DNA of 64,000 nucleotides from Lacinutrix jangbogonensis (GCF_000797445.1 NZ_JSWF01000019.1:124001-188000); one strand, 5' to 3'; positions 48,890 to 59,105 are shown, counted from the first letter of the stretch. The notes: generated by a model from the letters alone, not told the origin. Numbers and translations: made by a program.

Positions 48890-51853
48890 TTATTCTATAA
48901 TCGCCTCATAAATAGCTTCTTGAATATTGGTTCTAATATCAGCACGAAGTAACATGTTTTTCCCTTTAGAGGAAGGATAGGTTCTATTGGCCATAAAAAC
49001 ATAGACTATTTCTTCGTCCGGATCTGCCCAAGTGTAAGTCCCTGTAAACCCTGAATGACCAAAACTTTTCATAGATAAACAACCACATGTTGGTCCAGAT
49101 TCATCTAATTGAGGTTTATCGAAACCAATTCCTCTTCTTACCTTTTTATCGCAATAATAACAAGTGTTAAACTTATCTATAGTTTCTGGTTTTAAATACC
49201 TTACACCTCCATAAAAGCCTTTTTGCAAATACATTTGCATGATTTTAGCAATGTCGTTCGCATTACTAAAAACACCTGCATGTCCTCCAACACCATCTTG
49301 CATTGCTGCTCCCATATCATGAACATGGCCATGCACTTTTTGAAAACGATAATAATCATCCTCTTCGGATGGCACAATACGTTTATTACTAATCGTTTTG
49401 TATGGATTATAAATTGTGTTATTTGCGCCTAATGATTTGTAAAAATGATCTTGAACTAATTCGTTTAATGGTTTGTTATAATGCCCTTCAATATATTGTT
49501 TAAGAATATAATATGGCAAATCGCTATAGCGATAACGTAAACGCAATAATAAATCCGTTTCTTTAATTATTTCAGGAATGGAATCTTTGTAATCCTCACG
49601 CATATAAAGGTCATTCGCTACTTTTATGTTAAATTTACCTGATGCCGTTTTACGATAATATTTTGCTGATGGTTGCTTTGTAACCGAATCTAAAGTTTTG
49701 TAATAAAAGGGAATCCAAGGTTTGAGTTGTGCGTAATGAGAGAGCATTTTCTTAATGGTAATGTCTTTTTTATTAGATTTTTTGTAATATGGAAGTATCT
49801 CAGAAAGTTTAGTGTTTAGCGATATAATACCTTGCTCTTCCATTTCCATAAGTAATGGTAAAGTTGCTACAATCTTGGTTAATGAAGCAATATCATAAAT
49901 ATCATCACCTTTTACAGCTTCTGCTCCTTCATCATAAGTATGTTTTCCAAAGTTTTTATTGTAAACCACTTTTCCTTTTCTTGCTACTATTAGCTGAATT
50001 CCCGGAGTCATTCCAGCATTAACAGCATGGTTTGCAATAGAATCTATCTTTTTTAAGCGCTCAGAACTTAATCCTACGCGTTCTGGAATACTATAACCTA
50101 AACGCTCTAATGAATTAGTTTTCACTCCAGCACCTAATTTAAAAAAGGGACCCGCTGAAACTGGCAATGTTCCTTTGGCTGCCAATGCTCCAAAGATAAT
50201 TTCGGCAGACGTTTCTTGTGCTATTTTGCTATTTTGATAACTTACAACTACACTTTCAATATTAGTAACTGTTTGTAAATCTAGTAAAGCATAAGGTTTT
50301 GCAAAAATATCAAGAATTACAGTATTCGTTCTTGCCATCTCGTATAACCAAGTAAGTTCTGTATCTGAAAATTGATAAGATTTCCACGGATTAGCATTCG
50401 ACTTATGAAAGCCAACAATTACAGTATTATAATTTTGAAGTTTAGCTATTAAATTGCTTAAATTATTAGCTTTAATTTCATGAACTTGAGCATACTTTTT
50501 TAATGCATTTAAAAAAGGTTTACCATCATCATCTCCAAGCTTAACGTAAGCTATTTTTTTAGTTTCTAAATGACGTAATGGTAACAAATTAGATGAATCA
50601 CGCGCTATGGTAATGGCTTGCTCCATTAGCTTTTCATATAAAACATCATCACGTAAACGATTTAAATCGTTACTTAAATTGATAGTGGAAATAGGTTTGT
50701 AATTATTTAATCCCACTTTATATTTTGCTTGTAATACCTTTTTTACTGAATGCGCTAAACGGTCTTCTGTAATTAAACCTTTATTAAAAGCTTTTTCAAG
50801 TTTTGCTATACCAGATTCAGGATCAACAGACATTAACATCACATCATTTCCAGCTAGAAAAGCTGCTAAATCGATATTTCCAACTGTATTTGTAGAACCC
50901 TCTGCAATACCATCTAGACCTTCGAACTTATAATCTGCTGCTCCTTTCATTGTTAAAGCATCAGTAAAAATAAGACCTTTAAAGCCTAGCTTTTCTTTTA
51001 AAATAGTTGAGACAACATTTTTAGATATAGAAGATGGATAATCTTTTCGCGGCTCTAGACTTGGAATATTTAAATGCGCTACCATGACACTCGATAATCC
51101 TTCTTTTATCAATGTTTTGTATGGATACAATTCTACAGAATCTATTCGTTTTTCATCGAAAGTAACGGTTGGTAAAGTCAAATGCGAATCGACTGCCGTA
51201 TCACCATGACCTGGGAAATGTTTAGCATTAGCCAAAACACCTGCACTTTGCATCCCTTTCATAAAAGCTGCTGCTTTTTCGGTTACGTTGTCTCTGTCTT
51301 CTCCAAACGAACGGTTTCCAATTATAGGGTTGTTAGGATTGGTGTTAATATCTACAACTGGTGCAAAATTAAAATGAACACCTAATCGCTTACAATGTTC
51401 TCCTAGTTGCCGTCCTGTTTGTTCTATTAAACCCCTGTCTTTTACAGCACCAAGCGTCATGTTCCAAGGAAATGCGTATGTAGAATCTAAACGCATGCTT
51501 AATCCCCATTCGGCATCCATACCAATAAGCATAGGTGTTTGGGAAGCCGCTTGTAATTCGTTATTTAGTTTAGCTTGACGATAAGGACCTCCTTTTGTAT
51601 AGATAATACCTCCTATTTTATTTTTCTTAATTAAATTGAGGACTTTTGCTTTTTCTGCTTCGGTTTGACTAGAAAAAACCTGAACCATATATAATTGCGA
51701 AATTTTTTCATTTAATGTTAATGAATTATAAACGCTATCTACCCATTTTGTTTGTCCTTCTATATCTTTCGCCAACAAAGGATTGCTTGTCTCCTGAGCG
51801 TAAATAGTAGATGTTATTAAGGTTAAAGTAAGTAGTTGAATTAATTTGCGCAT
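48890..51853 (-). CDS. Bifunctional GH3 beta-N-acetylglucosaminidase / serine hydrolase fusion
   Basis: 987 residues. Signal peptide MRKLIQLLTLTLITSTIYA. Residues 25-400 are a NagZ-like GH3 domain: NFAPVVDINTNPNNPIIGNR, NAKHFPGHGDTAVDSHLTLP (the KH-FPGHGDT loop with the His/Asp catalytic dyad of NagZ). A middle GH3 C domain, then a beta-lactamase-fold serine hydrolase from about 600, with SLTK (active Ser and Lys) in DIASLTKIVATLP and GHSGFTGTYTW. This fusion is widespread in Bacteroidota and is thought to process muropeptides in the periplasm. Confidence 0.93.
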   Translation of the reverse strand: MRKLIQLLTLTLITSTIYAQETSNPLLAKDIEGQTKWVDSVYNSLTLNEKISQLYMVQVFSSQTEAEKAKVLNLIKKNKIGGIIYTKGGPYRQAKLNNELQAASQTPMLIGMDAEWGLSMRLDSTYAFPWNMTLGAVKDRGLIEQTGRQLGEHCKRLGVHFNFAPVVDINTNPNNPIIGNRSFGEDRDNVTEKAAAFMKGMQSAGVLANAKHFPGHGDTAVDSHLTLPTVTFDEKRIDSVELYPYKTLIKEGLSSVMVAHLNIPSLEPRKDYPSSISKNVVSTILKEKLGFKGLIFTDALTMKGAADYKFEGLDGIAEGSTNTVGNIDLAAFLAGNDVMLMSVDPESGIAKLEKAFNKGLITEDRLAHSVKKVLQAKYKVGLNNYKPISTINLSNDLNRLRDDVLYEKLMEQAITIARDSSNLLPLRHLETKKIAYVKLGDDDGKPFLNALKKYAQVHEIKANNLSNLIAKLQNYNTVIVGFHKSNANPWKSYQFSDTELTWLYEMARTNTVILDIFAKPYALLDLQTVTNIESVVVSYQNSKIAQETSAEIIFGALAAKGTLPVSAGPFFKLGAGVKTNSLERLGYSIPERVGLSSERLKKIDSIANHAVNAGMTPGIQLIVARKGKVVYNKNFGKHTYDEGAEAVKGDDIYDIASLTKIVATLPLLMEMEEQGIISLNTKLSEILPYYKKSNKKDITIKKMLSHYAQLKPWIPFYYKTLDSVTKQPSAKYYRKTASGKFNIKVANDLYMREDYKDSIPEIIKETDLLLRLRYRYSDLPYYILKQYIEGHYNKPLNELVQDHFYKSLGANNTIYNPYKTISNKRIVPSEEDDYYRFQKVHGHVHDMGAAMQDGVGGHAGVFSNANDIAKIMQMYLQKGFYGGVRYLKPETIDKFNTCYYCDKKVRRGIGFDKPQLDESGPTCGCLSMKSFGHSGFTGTYTWADPDEEIVYVFMANRTYPSSKGKNMLLRADIRTNIQEAIYEAIIE

Positions 51854-51972
51854 AAAAATTTATAAATTTGAGTTGCTATAATAGTGTACAACTAAATCTA
51901 TGCCAAATTAGTATTTCTAGCCTTTTAAATAAAGTCTTTTATGTATATTTTATGAAGAAAGTTGTTAACTAA

Positions 51973-53421
51973 TTACTGACTGCAATTACCATCAATAATA
52001 TCCTGTACTGTTGGGTTGTATTGGTTATTAGCAATATCAACAGTACTATAAGTACCATTTGTAAATACATTTGTTAAAGCACAAAAATCTGTAAGATTTG
52101 GATTTGGACTTGAGGTTGAGCTTGAAGAGTCAATTCCAATAATTATATTCTCTGAAACAGTAATTAAGTTCTCTAAACCTGTTAAACTATTTAATGAAGC
52201 ATTAAGGTTAATTAATAAGTCTCCACCAACAGAATTTATATTATCTAAACCAATTAAATTTGTTAATATACTATTATTAGTTATTTGTAATTTTCCATCA
52301 ACAGAACTCATACTTTCTAAACCAGTTAAACTAATTAATGAGTTATTGTTAGTAATACGTAGTCCTCCATTCACAAATGTTAAATTACCTAAACCTTCTA
52401 AGCTAGTTAATACATCATTGCCGTTAATTGATAGTCCATTGACAGAAGTTAGGCTGTTTAAATTAGTTAATAAATCATTACCTATAATCTGTAGATATTC
52501 ACCAATAGTAATTATATTTTCTAAACCTGCTAAAGTAGTTAATGAATCATTATAAGAAATACTTACATATCCAGCAATAGATGTTATATTTTCTAAATCT
52601 GTTAAATTAGTTAATGCATCATTATCATAAATATTTAATTCTCCGGTATTGGACGTTATATTTTGAAAACCTAACAAACTGCTTAATGACGGATTAGTAC
52701 TAAGATATAATCCACCAATAGAAGTTATACTTTCTAAAACTTCTAAACTATTTAATGATGTATTATTATAAATAGATAATGTTCCAAAAACAGAAGTTAT
52801 ACTTTCTAAACCAACTAGATTAGTTAATGAAACATTACTATGAATAAGAATACTACTACCAACAGAAGTAAGGTTTTCTAAACCAAACAAATTGATTAGA
52901 GAATCATTATCGGATACACTAAGAGTGCCTTCAACAGAAGTTAAAGCTTCTAAAGCTGTTAAATTGATTAATAAATCGTTATTACTAATACTAAAAGTCT
53001 GATCAATAGATGTTATATTTTCTAAACCTCCTAAATTTATTAGCGAAGGATTATTTGTAATCGACATAAACCCTGAAATAGTTGTTAAGCTATTTAGCCC
53101 AGTTAAACTTGTTAATAAATCGTTATTACGAATTTGTAAATCTCCTCCAATAGTCGCAATGTTATTTAATACTACAATACTATTTATGGTTGCTCCTTCA
53201 ATTTTAAGAAAACCCGTTATTTCTGTAAAACCTAAAGACCCAAAAACATCGACTTCTTCTTGGGTTGTCAAGGTTACATCACCAATAAAAATACCTCCAA
53301 GAGCTCCGCAAGTAGTTACTGTATTTACTGATGTTGTAGTTGGTGTTAAAACTAAGTTCGGACATTATTTACAAGAAAATATAACTAGTAGTAAAGAAAG
53401 TATGGTTAGTGTTTTTTTTAT
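51973..53421 (-). pseudogene. Leucine-rich receptor-L-domain lipoprotein with broken N-terminus
   Basis: From 53271 down to 51973 the frame is intact (432 residues) and consists of about 16 units of about 24 residues of the form LTSLTGLNSLTTISGFMSIT, the receptor L-domain type of leucine-rich repeat, with NNP/NND turns. Upstream in the same frame, (ATA)KKTLTILSLLLVIFSCK is a lipoprotein signal, but its start codon is ATA (53419-53421) and a TAA follows the CysLys (53365-53367). CPNLV, then TPTTTSVNTVTTCGALGG, continue to the intact part. Either the export signal has been lost or a translation start at TTG 53271 gives a cytoplasmic product. Confidence 0.65.
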
Positions 53422-53519
53422 AATCTTTTTGTATAATAAAGGTTGGATTCTGTGTCGAAACGACACGACAAAATAATCCCTTATATAGTCAAATAAAGTG
53501 ATTTTTTTAAGAAGGAAAC

Positions 53520-54743
53520 CTATTCAACCAAATCAATATGGCGATCATGATAACCCAACAAATACAATACACCATCTAACCCAATACTTGATATTGAGCT
53601 TTGCGCATTGTCTTTTACCTTTGGTTTTGCATGAAATGCAATACCTAAACCTGCTAGATTTAGCATAGCTAAGTCATTTGCACCGTCACCAACAGCGATG
53701 GTTTGGCTAATATTTAAACCTTCTTTGTCTGCAAGTAACTGTAAATATTCTGCCTTTTTGTTACCATCTACAATAGCACCAAGATAACCACCAGTTAAAC
53801 GACCATCTTTAATTTCTAATTGATTGGCATAAACATAATCGATATCTAATTTTTTCTGTAAATAATGTCCGAAATAAGTAAAACCACCAGATAATATAGC
53901 CGTTTTAAAACCATAATAATGCAAGGTATCAATAAGGCGTTTGGCTCCTTTTGTAATTGGTAATTTTTCAGCTACGTTTTGTAATACCGATTCGTCTAAG
54001 CCTTTTAAAAGTTTCATCCGTTTTTTAAAACTCTCATTAAAATCGATTTCACCTTGCATTGCAGATTCGGTAATCGCTCTTACCTCTGCTCCAACGCCTG
54101 CTAATTCTGCTAATTCATCAATAACTTCGGTTTGTATTAATGTAGAATCCATATCGAAACACACTAAACGTCTGTTTCTTCTAAAAATATTATCCTCTTG
54201 AAAAGCAATATCAACGTCTAATGAACGCGATATTTCCATCATTTTTTTTGTGAAATCAGTTTTATCTTCAATTTTTCCTCGTATGGATAACTGAATAGAC
54301 GCTCTTGGATATTCTTCTTTATTAACAAGTGATGTTCTACCAGTTAAGCGTTTTATAGCATCTATGTTTAGATTCATTTCTGAAACAACCTGAGTTACCA
54401 TAGAAATTTGTTCAGCTGAAAGTCGCTCTCCTAAAATGGTAATAATGTAACGGTCTTTACCTTGAAGCGTTACCCATTTTTCATAGTTTTCTAATGTAAT
54501 TGGTGTAAACTTAGCTTGAATACCAAGCTCATAAGATTTAAAGAGTAAATCTTTTAAAACCGGTGAAGAATTTACTCCAGATTCTATTTCGAATAGTATA
54601 CCTAAAGACAAGGTATCGTGAATATTAGCTTGCCCAATATCAAGAACTTTTGCACCAGACTCAGCTAAAACAGCCGTTAAACTTGATGTTAATCCTGGTT
54701 TATCTTGACCTGAAATATTTAATAAGAAGATTTCGTTCTTCAT
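53520..54743 (-). CDS. serB: Phosphoserine phosphatase with ACT-type N-terminus
   Basis: 407 residues from the ATG at 54743 (a GTG two codons earlier is less likely). Two N-terminal ACT-like modules (ISGQDKPGLTSSLTAVLAES; YIITILGERLSAEQISMVTQ), then a HAD phosphatase with catalytic motif FDMDSTLIQTEVIDELAELA, the SerB-type GEIDFNESFKKRM cap, ILSGGFTYFG and VGDGANDLAML. Last step of serine synthesis. The ACT modules allow feedback sensing, known for the family. Confidence 0.97.
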   Translation of the reverse strand: MKNEIFLLNISGQDKPGLTSSLTAVLAESGAKVLDIGQANIHDTLSLGILFEIESGVNSSPVLKDLLFKSYELGIQAKFTPITLENYEKWVTLQGKDRYIITILGERLSAEQISMVTQVVSEMNLNIDAIKRLTGRTSLVNKEEYPRASIQLSIRGKIEDKTDFTKKMMEISRSLDVDIAFQEDNIFRRNRRLVCFDMDSTLIQTEVIDELAELAGVGAEVRAITESAMQGEIDFNESFKKRMKLLKGLDESVLQNVAEKLPITKGAKRLIDTLHYYGFKTAILSGGFTYFGHYLQKKLDIDYVYANQLEIKDGRLTGGYLGAIVDGNKKAEYLQLLADKEGLNISQTIAVGDGANDLAMLNLAGLGIAFHAKPKVKDNAQSSISSIGLDGVLYLLGYHDRHIDLVE

Positions 54744-54777
54744 AAGCACGCTGAGAAATTACTGTAAATTAGTAGGT

Positions 54778-55263
54778 TTAGTTTAGAAATCTATTATGCC
54801 AACTATCGCTTGCTGGTACCTCCCAATTTTCGTTTAACTCTGCAATATTAGTAACCAAATTATTAAAAACAATAGTGTTTTTAGAGACTGCTTTTTGCTT
54901 CGCCATGGCTCTAAAATCTGTTAATGTTTTATAAGCCACAAACTCTCCTTGTTTATAGGATACATTCATTTTATCCATTAAATCGACCGTGTATTCTTTT
55001 TCTAATTGTTGAATAAAATGTACTGATGCATCTATACTACAACCTGTTGCGGCTTGAGTGTCTTGATCTATTGCTAGAATAATAAAACGTTTATACCTAA
55101 TATCGAAACCTGCGTTTAAATCGCTTCCATGAGCAGCCCAATTGGTAACAAAGATGTTTAATTTACCTTTTATGGCTTCTAATTCTGTTTCAGAAAAAGA
55201 ACGATTGGCTTGATATATCCATATTTTAGAGTGGTCTGGAAGTGTATTGAAGTCTACTAGCAT
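54778..55263 (-). CDS. Conserved flavobacterial protein, often named ABC transporter ATPase
   Basis: 161 residues from the ATG at 55263 (an in-frame earlier ATG at 55308 would overlap the upstream gene by 10 bases and give a non-typical start). MLVDFNTLPDHSKIWIYQANRSF, GKLNIFVTNWAAHGSDLNAG and RYKRFIILAIDQDTQAATGC. No Walker motifs are present, so the ABC ATPase name is unsupported by sequence; the conserved acidic, cysteine-containing core suggests a metal-independent structural role. Unknown function. Confidence 0.6.
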   Translation of the reverse strand: MLVDFNTLPDHSKIWIYQANRSFSETELEAIKGKLNIFVTNWAAHGSDLNAGFDIRYKRFIILAIDQDTQAATGCSIDASVHFIQQLEKEYTVDLMDKMNVSYKQGEFVAYKTLTDFRAMAKQKAVSKNTIVFNNLVTNIAELNENWEVPASDSWHNRFLN

Positions 55264-55298
55264 TTTATATAAAAATTTATTAGTGCAAAAATAGCATT

Positions 55299-56795
55299 TT
55301 ACATCCAATCTTTACGCTGTGACTCCACTTGATATAATAAGAAATTAACAATAGCATTTGCTCTACTTTCTTTAACATACAGGATTTCGGTAACTTTTGA
55401 AGCCGTGTACACTTTTACAGTTGCAATGTTTCTTAATTTTTGAAACACTGTCTGATTTGTCGATACAGCTTGAATTTTATGTGTTTCAAGTAATTCTGTT
55501 ATTGTTGAAATAGAACCGCTTCCTACAATTAGCATGTTATCGTTTAAGTTATAGTATGCTTTTTGGTATTTCCAATAGATCATTAAAGCTAGTAATGGAA
55601 TTATAAAAAGATTAATTATCCAAAACTGATTTTCTAATATTAAAAAACCAATAGCATTAAATAATACAATAGGTATAAGTGCTATTAAAAATAAAACACG
55701 AATATAATACCGCTCTGGTTTTCCATTCTCTAAAATTGGAGAAAACCGCTGCATAAGCTTTTCTACTAAGTAATTTACTTGTAATTGGTCCAAACCAATA
55801 ATTGAGAAGTGTTTCTGTAATTTTTTGTCTACCATTGCTTGTTTTATACGCAAGGTGTTTAATCCAAAGTAACGCTTTAGTCTATTGTTTACTACTTCTA
55901 TATTTTGAATCCTTGTTGGCGATAAAACGATTGCTACTTTATTAAATAATCCTTTTTTAATCTCTATTGTGTTTTTATGCTCAATAACTTGCAATTCGAA
56001 ATTGAGTAAAAAAGTTTTTACTATTGAAAAGAGTATTGATATGAGAAGTGTCATTAGTAAGATTGCAAGACTTGTAAATATTAAAGCACCAATTGAATTT
56101 TCATTTTGAATAATTAGTGCATCAAATTTATCATTTAATTTAATTTCTGCTATAAAATCTTCGTAAGTAGAATATAACCCACCAACAAATCCTGCTATAA
56201 TTAAGAAACTCTTAATGTGGTTTTCACTAAAACCTTCTAATACTAGTTTTTTAATTGAGGCTTTATAGTAAACCTGTTGTTCTATTCTATTTTCAAGAAC
56301 AGTTTCCGTTTTGTTTAGAGTATTGACATGTGAAAGTAATTCTTCTTTAAGTGCTTTAGCCTTATTTCTACTCAATGCAGTAATTTTAACTTCGGCTTTA
56401 GCATCTCCTGCAGTTTCAATATCGAGTTGTACAACATTTATTATTTGCTGAAGAATATTTTGCCTGATGTAGATATTTTGAATTTTCGATTTTGAGACTG
56501 TTATTTTCTCTTTATTTAAAATGCCTTTTGAAAGCATAAAATCGTCACCAACTATATGAAATTTAAAATTTAGATATTCAAGTATTGATCGGAATAAAAT
56601 GAATAAAAAAACAAGTGCAATAACAAAAACAATCTTGTTTTGTGACAAGCCAAATACCTTTCCGTTTTTTATAAAGCTATAGGAAAATGCTGCAATTGCA
56701 AGAAATAGGCTTTTTATTATTTTATAGCTATTAAATCCAAAAAGCACAGCTATACCTCTAATAGATTGTCTTGATGGATTTTGAAAGTCGAACAC
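55299..56795 (-). CDS. Membrane protein with three bPH2/YdbT-type PH domains
   Basis: 498 residues. Hydrophobic pairs and PH-like sheets alternate (helices about 15-55 and 200-250; DDFMLSKGILNKEKITVSKS, NTIEIKKGLFNKVAIVLSPT, YNLNDNMLIVGSGSISTITE). This is the YdbT arrangement, and the next gene is the matching YdbS-like protein. The start codon directly follows the stop of that gene. Homologues are linked to envelope stress or antibiotic tolerance, but the function is not settled. Confidence 0.85.
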   Translation of the reverse strand: MFDFQNPSRQSIRGIAVLFGFNSYKIIKSLFLAIAAFSYSFIKNGKVFGLSQNKIVFVIALVFLFILFRSILEYLNFKFHIVGDDFMLSKGILNKEKITVSKSKIQNIYIRQNILQQIINVVQLDIETAGDAKAEVKITALSRNKAKALKEELLSHVNTLNKTETVLENRIEQQVYYKASIKKLVLEGFSENHIKSFLIIAGFVGGLYSTYEDFIAEIKLNDKFDALIIQNENSIGALIFTSLAILLMTLLISILFSIVKTFLLNFELQVIEHKNTIEIKKGLFNKVAIVLSPTRIQNIEVVNNRLKRYFGLNTLRIKQAMVDKKLQKHFSIIGLDQLQVNYLVEKLMQRFSPILENGKPERYYIRVLFLIALIPIVLFNAIGFLILENQFWIINLFIIPLLALMIYWKYQKAYYNLNDNMLIVGSGSISTITELLETHKIQAVSTNQTVFQKLRNIATVKVYTASKVTEILYVKESRANAIVNFLLYQVESQRKDWM

Positions 56796-57302
56796 TTAAT
56801 TAATCTTGGTGGTTAATAGCTCGTTTATGCGTGTTGCTTCTGCTAAAGTAAGTCCGTTTATAGCTAAATCTCCACCAGACTCACCTGCCGTATATACGTG
56901 CAGCGAGGCTAAATTAAATTTCTTTGCTATAAAACTTTGTTTGGTTTCTAGATGTTGTATTCTAATAAAAGGAACTGTTGTTTTTTTATAGTTTAGTAAG
57001 CCTTTACCATATATAATATCATGTGTTCTTAATGCATAACCACGCTTTTTAAAACTTAGAACACTAATAATAGATTGGAATATAAACAATATGAGTAAAA
57101 GCGAAATAGCATACCAAAATACATTCAAAATCCTTTCCTCCTTAATAAAGATACGTCCTAGAGTTAAAATTCCAAATAGAATTCCATACTGGATAAAAAT
57201 ATTTATGAAAAGTATTTTTAAATAACTTTTAGAAATAGGTCTAAGTTTAACATCCTCCGTTTTTGGAAGCGCGTCGATATCAATTTCTAAATTAGTAAAC
57301 AT
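56796..57302 (-). CDS. YdbS-like PH-domain membrane protein
   Basis: 168 residues. Two hydrophobic helices (about 30-75), one PH-like domain (TTVPFIRIQHLETKQSFIAK, LHVYTAGESGGDLAINGLTL). Forms a two-gene unit with the YdbT-like protein (0-base gap). YdbS/YdbT pairs act together in several bacteria. Role uncertain. Confidence 0.85.
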   Translation of the reverse strand: MFTNLEIDIDALPKTEDVKLRPISKSYLKILFINIFIQYGILFGILTLGRIFIKEERILNVFWYAISLLLILFIFQSIISVLSFKKRGYALRTHDIIYGKGLLNYKKTTVPFIRIQHLETKQSFIAKKFNLASLHVYTAGESGGDLAINGLTLAEATRINELLTTKIN

Positions 57303-57304
57303 AA

Positions 57305-57511
57305 CTATTCTTTTTTAGTGTCTTTCTTAATAGCAAAATAACCTACAATTGTTGCACTAATAATAGTAGTACTTATAAAATAGAATATGTATTTATATAA
57401 TTGAGTTGGTTCGTTTGTAAATAAGTCCAAAAAGAAAACAAGTATTGAAGTAATCAGTCCAGTGGTAAAACCAAATAAAATTCTAGTTTTTGTTTTTTTA
57501 CTTAGTGCCAT
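57305..57511 (-). CDS. Small two-helix membrane protein
   Basis: 68 residues: a basic start (MALSKKTKTRILFGF) and two hydrophobic helices (about 12-30 and 38-60). Overlaps the next small membrane gene by 14 bases and lies two bases from the YdbS-like gene, so it should be co-transcribed with them. Unknown function. Confidence 0.6.
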   Translation of the reverse strand: MALSKKTKTRILFGFTTGLITSILVFFLDLFTNEPTQLYKYIFYFISTTIISATIVGYFAIKKDTKKE

Positions 57512-57713
57512 TGTTATTCTTTTCTCTTTTATTAATTAAATAAATCTCTTTTACAACCATTAATATGGTAAATATTATAAAATTGAATACAAACTTATTT
57601 AAATCGAAAGGTTTATCGTTAAAAGCATCATAAATATAAAATCCACCGGCAAAAATAAGCCCATAAATAACTCCTAATTTTAGTGAATTTTTAATTTTTT
57701 CTAACAAAGGCAT
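57498..57713 (-). CDS. Small two-helix membrane protein (paralogue-like)
   Basis: 71 residues: MPLLEKIKNSLKLGVIYGLI, a helix, PFDLNKFVFNFIIFTILMVV and a charged end. Same size and plan as the next gene, so the two may be a tandem duplicate. Overlap of 14 bases between them. Confidence 0.6.
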   Translation of the reverse strand: MPLLEKIKNSLKLGVIYGLIFAGGFYIYDAFNDKPFDLNKFVFNFIIFTILMVVKEIYLINKREKNNNGTK

Positions 57714-57715
57714 GT

Positions 57716-58507
57716 TTATAAACCTTGAGAACTTGCAATTAACTCTGCAACATCCATGACTTTAATATCGTGCTCTCTTTCTTTAACTTTTACACCGTCA
57801 GACATCATTGTCATGCAATAAGGACAACCTGTTGCAATAATATCTGGATTGGTTTTGAGCGCATCTTCAGTACGAAGTTCGTTAATATCTTTATCACCTT
57901 TTTCTGGTTCTTTAAACATTTGTGCTCCTCCTGCTCCACAACATAAAGCTGTAGATTTACTACGTTTCATTTCTAATAAAGTAGCGTTTAAGGTTTTTAA
58001 AACATCTCTAGGTGCCTCATACTCTGAATTTGCTCTTCCTAAATAACAAGGATCATGAAAAGTGATACGTTTTCCTTTGTAGTCGCTATCTTTAATTTCA
58101 AGTTTCTTAGAACTAATTAATTCTTTTATAAATTGCGTATGATGTAATACTTCGTATTTTCCACCTAAACCAGGATATTCATTTTTTAAACAGTTAAAAG
58201 AATGCGGATCACAAGTTACTATTCGCTTTACTTCGTAAGCATTTAAGACTTCAATATTCATTACAGCCTGCATTTGAAACAAAAACTCATTTCCTGATCT
58301 TTTAGCAAGATCTCCTGTTGCACTTTCTTCTGTACCTAAGACCGCAAAATTTACTTGCGCTTTGTTTAATATTTTAACAAATGCTTTTGTTATTTTCTTT
58401 GCTCTATCATCGTAACTTCCAGCAGAACCCACCCAAAAAAGAATATCTGGTTGCTTGCCTTCGGCCATCATTTCTGCCATTGTTGGCACTATTAGTTGTT
58501 CGCTCAT
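57716..58507 (-). CDS. CCG-domain (Fe-S)-binding protein, heterodisulphide-reductase-like subunit
   Basis: 263 residues. Two cysteine-rich CCG motifs: FHDPCYLGRANSEYEAPRDV with CCGAGGAQMFKE, and the earlier VTCDPHSFNCLKNEYPGLGG with the final CPYCMTMMSDG, the pattern of HdrB/GlpC/LutA subunits that bind a noncubane Fe-S cluster. It pairs with the 4Fe-4S membrane protein at 59110-60420. Electron-transfer substrate unknown. Confidence 0.88.
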   Translation of the reverse strand: MSEQLIVPTMAEMMAEGKQPDILFWVGSAGSYDDRAKKITKAFVKILNKAQVNFAVLGTEESATGDLAKRSGNEFLFQMQAVMNIEVLNAYEVKRIVTCDPHSFNCLKNEYPGLGGKYEVLHHTQFIKELISSKKLEIKDSDYKGKRITFHDPCYLGRANSEYEAPRDVLKTLNATLLEMKRSKSTALCCGAGGAQMFKEPEKGDKDINELRTEDALKTNPDIIATGCPYCMTMMSDGVKVKEREHDIKVMDVAELIASSQGL

Positions 58508-58529
58508 GATAATTTGTTTGTATGAGTTG

Positions 58530-58862
58530 TTACTCGTCTTCTCTTATTCTTGCAAAATCTTTTTTAGCAATTCTTATATATATTGCTATCTTTTTTTTGC
58601 CGTCTTTTAATTTGTTTTTTGGATCGTTTTTCTCACTTTCTGTGCGTCTAACAGCATCTTTGCCTAATAAATCTAACTGCGTTTTGGAACAGTAATCGCA
58701 AAAGACTTTTTTTAATTTTATGGCTATTGGTATTCCTGCTTTATATTCAATTTCTGTATAGACTTTTATTTGTAAAGAATCTTTTCTATAATCTTGAGCT
58801 GAAACCATTGTACAACATACAAATAGCACGAATAATAGTGAGTATTTAAGTGTTTGTTTCAT
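58530..58862 (-). CDS. Small exported protein
   Basis: 110 residues. Signal peptide MKQTLKYSLLFVLFVCCTMVSA, followed by DYRKDSLQIKVYTEIEYKAG, a lone CDYC pair (about 54-57) and a lysine-rich tail. Lies between the two Fe-S genes and probably co-transcribed. The C-x-x-C could bind a metal or be redox active; unknown otherwise. Confidence 0.6.
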   Translation of the reverse strand: MKQTLKYSLLFVLFVCCTMVSAQDYRKDSLQIKVYTEIEYKAGIPIAIKLKKVFCDYCSKTQLDLLGKDAVRRTESEKNDPKNKLKDGKKKIAIYIRIAKKDFARIREDE

Positions 58863-58944
58863 TGTTTTTACTTGTTGTTCTTTTTTTTGTTTATTTGGTC
58901 ATCTTTTTAATAGTTAAAACTTAGTTTTTAAATACTATAGTTAA

Positions 58945-59105
58945 CTAGTATTCGCGCGTTAGCGATTGATGCGGCATCCTTTTTTTTGATTCTTTTAAGT
59001 CTCATCTCTATTTCGAAAAACAAATATTATTATTAAAATACTGAAACATGTTCAGCTTAAAAAAAAGATATAGCGGAAAGCGCGACCTTTAGGTAACGCC
59101 CAAAT
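58945..59105. repeat. Dispersed flavobacterial intergenic element
   Basis: The reverse strand reads GGGCGTTACCTAAAGGTCGC, GCTTTCCGCTATATC, and later AAAAGGATGCCGCATCAATC then GCTAACGCG, words I remember recurring between flavobacterial genes. No gene fits the 247-base gap between the two - strand genes. Confidence 0.45.

Noticed and set aside
54778-55263. ABC transporter ATPase as a functional name
   Set aside because: The name is common for this family, but no Walker A, Walker B or signature motif is present.
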